A DNA stretch of 33,669 nt from Neolentinus lepideus HHB14362 ss-1 (lineage: Eukaryota > Basidiomycota > Agaricomycetes > Gloeophyllales > Gloeophyllaceae): NCBI GenBank assembly GCA_001632425.1, contig KV425591.1, forward strand, positions 116,274 to 149,942. The letters are read 5' to 3'. Under the pieces are notes generated by a model. It saw nothing but the letters and a program-made list of their open reading frames with translations. It was not told the origin of the DNA and made no database searches. A program made the translations under genes and the position numbers. Position 1 is the stretch's first letter; each line of letters starts with the position of its first letter. This document shows, one piece after another, positions 30,771-33,669 of the stretch.

Positions 30771-31602
30771 GTTTTTGTCTTGGGGGTCGTATAGCAGTGA
30801 AAAGCATCCAGGATGATGCCCTTGTGCTATTCATCGTCTTTATATGGTTTCCCCACAGTTGCGCCGGTGAATGGACTCGGCCATATTTCGAGCCAGCGCA
30901 TGACCTTCCACGGATGACCACCAAGACGCTGCAATAACTAGCCTCCGGTCCGACAATCCGGGCGAAAATACACAAATTGAATTAGAATATGGTACAGTTT
31001 TCTAAGGAACGGCGGTGAGGGTTACAAATAATAGAATGTACGTATTAGCAGGATCCTGAGAGACCTCACAATAAACCGGGGATTTGGGTGGCATCTAAGA
31101 TCCAGACTTCATAACTGCGGAAACCCGCGTAGCGTCCAGAAGGACTGGACAATAAATCGTCTGGCAAGATCGTGCGCAGGTCCACGCCCGAGACCAGGGG
31201 CAACAAAGTCCATCATACGAAACACACACCAGGTTATGACGGGGTTAACGTGCCGTCCTAGTTGTCGGGATCATTACTTCGACCAGGTAAGAGCTACGAA
31301 AGCCAATCACGGACATCAGGCCCATTGGCAAGGCGGTTATCCGTAAACAAACCATGCACTCACTAGTATACCATTCCTATGGTGCTGCACGAGGTAGGAC
31401 AGAGCCTGCCGTTCAAGCCACGATGCTGGGGGCTGACAACCGTCGCGGATAAATCAGAACACCGAGGAGCCCCAGAGCAGTCTGGACGCCACACCGCCCT
31501 GAAGTCGCAGATACACGCCATCAGCGAGCGTTCGAGTTACCAGGAGTCTAAACCGCAGGCTTGCGTTCAGCGCTCGAGTCCGGCTTTGCATAAATTTGTA
31601 TT

Positions 31603-32103
31603 GTGGGCTGCCGAACAGGTGACGGCGGTGCTATGACTAGTTTCCACCAGAGGCAGAGTGTCCTAGTGTATACGAACGTAAGAGTTGCCTCTGATGAGAT
31701 GCGTGAACGCCGCCCCAGATACCCGTTTCACACTAGTCTTGAATGTAGTACACTGCGTACTGGAGCGATGTTATTGTACAAGATTGTCATGAATGATTCA
31801 TCGTCATTTTTCAACGAGCATCTGGACTGGGAAACGATCAACCACGTCGGGCCACTGACACAGCGCATACGCGCCGAGAGATACACCAGCGGTGGGGGAG
31901 ACTGGGACACAGATAATACTGTGAGTGTCCCCTTCAAGCAAGTCAATGAAGCCTATGAGCGGATCGAAGAATTGCTTCACCTCAAGGAGTCTGAACAAGG
32001 GGAACAAAGAGATTCAGACTTCGATAATGATAGACAAGGGTATCGCTACACTGAAGAGAGTGGAGACGCGACTACATCTCGAGTCAGGGAGGTAAAAGCT
32101 TGA
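31603..32103 (+). CDS. Hypothetical protein, no family recognised
   Basis: An open frame of 166 codons, the longest in this gap, with a mixed, protein-like composition. A middle portion (NEHLDWETINHVGPLTQRIR, VNEAYERIEELLHLKESEQ) is followed by an acidic, Ser/Asp-rich tail. No domain, signal peptide or membrane segment is visible. It could be an exon of a larger unknown gene or a chance frame; the lack of a stop for 500 bp in only moderately G+C-rich sequence is weak support. Confidence 0.25.
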   Translation: MGCRTGDGGAMTSFHQRQSVLVYTNVRVASDEMRERRPRYPFHTSLECSTLRTGAMLLYKIVMNDSSSFFNEHLDWETINHVGPLTQRIRAERYTSGGGDWDTDNTVSVPFKQVNEAYERIEELLHLKESEQGEQRDSDFDNDRQGYRYTEESGDATTSRVREVKA

Positions 32104-32375
32104 TTACTTGACACCTAAAACATTTGATAGATGATAGACCTTACATATTGACACCCTAGGAGGGTAGTTTCAGTGGCTTTGAAGGCGGTAGAATTATTCG
32201 GAAGACATTCTGGACAAGCACTGCTTAATGTCAGAGCATGGCCTTACCAGATGGAGTTCCGTCGACTTATTAGTCTATGCTATGGCACGAGATTAATCCA
32301 AGAGGGACAGTGGCGGAGGATAGAGCAAGACGAGTGATCCAGACTTCCGAGCTCGACACACGGCGGGCAAGCGAG

Positions 32376-32410
32376 GTGTCCTTTTTCGCAGAGGCTGAGA
32401 AAAAGGACAC
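32376..32410. repeat. Perfect inverted repeat, 12-bp arms, 11-nt loop
   Basis: GTGTCCTTTTTC (32376-32387), an 11-nt loop, then GAAAAAGGACAC (32399-32410). Intergenic. The arms carry a T5/A5 tract. A transcript in either direction would fold into the same stem. Confidence 0.85.
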
Positions 32411-33017
32411 TATGTCCTGTTACAGCGACCATCAAAAGATTTCCGATGCTGCGTCATGATGGCGTCATTGCTGTGATCATGTGGTCGTCACGTCACGAAA
32501 TATCGAGTTTCCCGCAGCATGGGCCGTTTGCCATCGGCAGTGGTCTCAAGTCCAGTGTCCGTGCTGTCACACGTATACACATAGAAAGACCGTATGGTAG
32601 ATTACATGCAAGAAATAGAAATAGTAACCAAAACCGGAAAGATTAGGTGAGATACAGAGCAACGCCTTCACCCAGGCGCACACGCTGTTTCTGTAAACTG
32701 TTGAATAGTTTGCAACACTCCGCTTAGCTTTCTTGTCCTCAGTCTTCTTTTGCGCCTTCGCCTGACACTTAGCAAACTCTTCGCTATGATGATCTCCTAC
32801 CTGGCTTGGTAATCCACCCGCCGACCTTCAAGTGGGTACCACGGCATCACCAACAGGAATATGTCCACGAGGATCGAGAGGCGCCGATGGTGGAGATGTA
32901 AGATTTAGACCTCTGTAGACCTTGGATGTTCCCTCACAACATTTTCACAGTATGCTACATACTGCATCATAGGCCTGGGAATCTTAGGTGCATGTGGGGT
33001 ATACTACGACTTGTGGG

Positions 33018-33190
33018 TCATTCGTGCGTGCTCGCTGGACATGGTCCTCCCTCCACTGTCAACTGTCACCCGTCCGCTCCGACCTCAACAGCGAGTTTTG
33101 CCTCGTCCACAATGGTATCGTCACCAATGCCACGGAACTCCGACTTGTTTTGCGGAAGAGGTGCTACAAGTTCGAGCGATTGGCACTGCT
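33018..33190 (+). pseudogene. GFA1: Broken fragment of glutamine:fructose-6-phosphate amidotransferase (GFA1) glutaminase domain
   Basis: The plus strand carries pieces of the GFAT N-terminal glutaminase domain in more than one frame. First comes a GHGPPSTVNCHP segment (canonical HGPPSPVNCHP), then, after a frame change around 33070-33080, RSDLNSEFCLVHNGIVTN and ELRLVLRKRCYKFE, followed by a stop at 33193. Upstream, a reduced trace of the HTRWATHG motif is visible. The nucleophilic Cys region at the protein start and everything after KFE are missing. It is therefore a short relic of a GFA1 copy, not the functional gene, and probably arrived by duplication or retroposition. Its right end abuts the neighbouring minus-strand coiled-coil exon. 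Confidence 0.75.
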
Positions 33191-33227
33191 ATGAAATTTA
33201 TCTAACATGGATAATAAAACCACTTAC

Positions 33228-33502
33228 CTTGAAGTTACTTGTACCTCCTGAAGCTGTACACGAAGTGCCTCTATCTCCCTGCGATATGCCTGCTCGCGCT
33301 GTTCGTACTCGGCTTGCAGCGCTTGCTCGCGAGCTACCCGAAATACCTCCATGTTCTGCCATTCCTGCGCATTCTGATGTACCTTCTCAATTTCCCGATG
33401 CAAAACCTGCTCTACATAAGCAGCAAACTCGGGGGTTATTTGCTGGACTAGCGGCGGAGCAGCTTGTACAGCGGAGTTTGGCTGGTTGGACGACATTGAC
33501 AA
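33228..33502 (-). CDS. Coiled-coil protein, first exon; function unknown
   Basis: ATG at 33502 opens a 91-codon exon ending at a consensus donor (AAG-GTAAGT, intron from 33227). After a short Gln/Pro/Ala start (MSMSSNQPNSAVQAAPPLVQ) comes a long Glu/Gln/Arg-rich segment (about residues 25-85, with QALQAEYEQREQAYRREIEA) typical of an alpha-helical coiled coil. The Gln/Ala/Pro N-terminus plus coiled coil resembles the start of Gag-like proteins of fungal LTR retrotransposons, but no zinc knuckle or other Gag feature follows. The likely acceptor near 33195 leads to a stop within about 8 codons inside the antisense GFA1 relic, so the gene appears truncated there. Confidence 0.4.
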
Positions 33503-33669
33503 TCGTCTTCAGACAAACAAAGGGTCAGACTGCGAGGTAGGAGAACTCAGCATGGCAACAATGCCGAATGCCAACCAGGTTATGATGTAAAATGGATAGT
33601 ATGCGTCGGTTACTGACCCTTCTGAACACTCGAAAATAGCTGCATGACAATTGCAGTCAGCGCCATGCA
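33503..33669. other. Right edge, no feature seen
   Basis: Short end of the window upstream of the coiled-coil exon; nothing recognisable. Confidence 0.4.

Larger units (their letters stand above)
30771..33017. other. 2.2-kb stretch without recognisable gene
   Basis: The left part should contain the beta-mannosidase promoter. A plus-strand open frame of 166 codons lies at 31603-32103 (listed separately), and a perfect 12-bp-arm hairpin at 32376-32410. No other structure was seen. Confidence 0.5.

Overview
This is a eukaryotic nuclear window, most likely from a basidiomycete and probably a mushroom-forming Agaricomycete. The reasons are many very short introns (about 49-72 nt, mostly GT..AG with branch-like CTNAC), fungal-type HEM13, TRP4, UBC1, APS2, GLO3 and GH2 beta-mannosidase genes, an F-box protein of the agaricomycete type, and Helitron and RecQ-like helicase remnants of the kind common in these genomes. 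No bacterial, phage, CRISPR or tRNA feature was found. All gene models were spliced by eye from the sequence. Nine multi-exon or single-exon models close in frame with conserved family motifs across the junctions.

Layout. 1-1411: a degenerate RecQ-like helicase runs off the left edge, followed by a repeat zone very dense in AGAATC/GATTCT. 1412-3062 (-): six-exon monocarboxylate-type MFS transporter. 3063-5412: about 2.3 kb without a recognisable gene but with several perfect hairpins. 5413-7646 (-): seven-exon thiamine-diphosphate enzyme. 8093-9112 (-): intronless coproporphyrinogen III oxidase (HEM13). 9631-10250: low-complexity acidic/Ala-rich sequence. 10501-12128 (+): decayed Helitron PIF1-type helicase. 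12522-13659 (+): anthranilate phosphoribosyltransferase (TRP4), whose stop codon lies inside a 25-bp minisatellite; a second, 32-bp minisatellite follows. 14735-15882 (-): F-box protein.

Continuing: 17892-18724 (+): ubiquitin-conjugating enzyme UBC1. 21278-21826 (-): GNAT acetyltransferase. 23902-24608 (-): AP-2 sigma subunit. 24915-26654 (-): GLO3-type ArfGAP with a GC-AG intron. 27241-30770 (-): cytosolic GH2 beta-mannosidase with 16 exons, one of them only 10 nt. 33018-33190 (+): broken fragment of the GFA1 amidotransferase domain. 33228-33502 (-): short coiled-coil coding exon. The stretches 15883-17891, 18725-21277, 21827-23901 and 30771-33017 hold nothing I can assign.

The functional genes are mostly unrelated housekeeping genes (haem, tryptophan, ubiquitin, vesicle coats, mannoside breakdown). 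I see no convincing new multi-gene system. The more unusual points are structural: the minisatellite that captures the end of TRP4, the 10-nt microexon, the GC-AG intron, the decayed Helitron just upstream of TRP4, and the AGAATC-rich repeat element.
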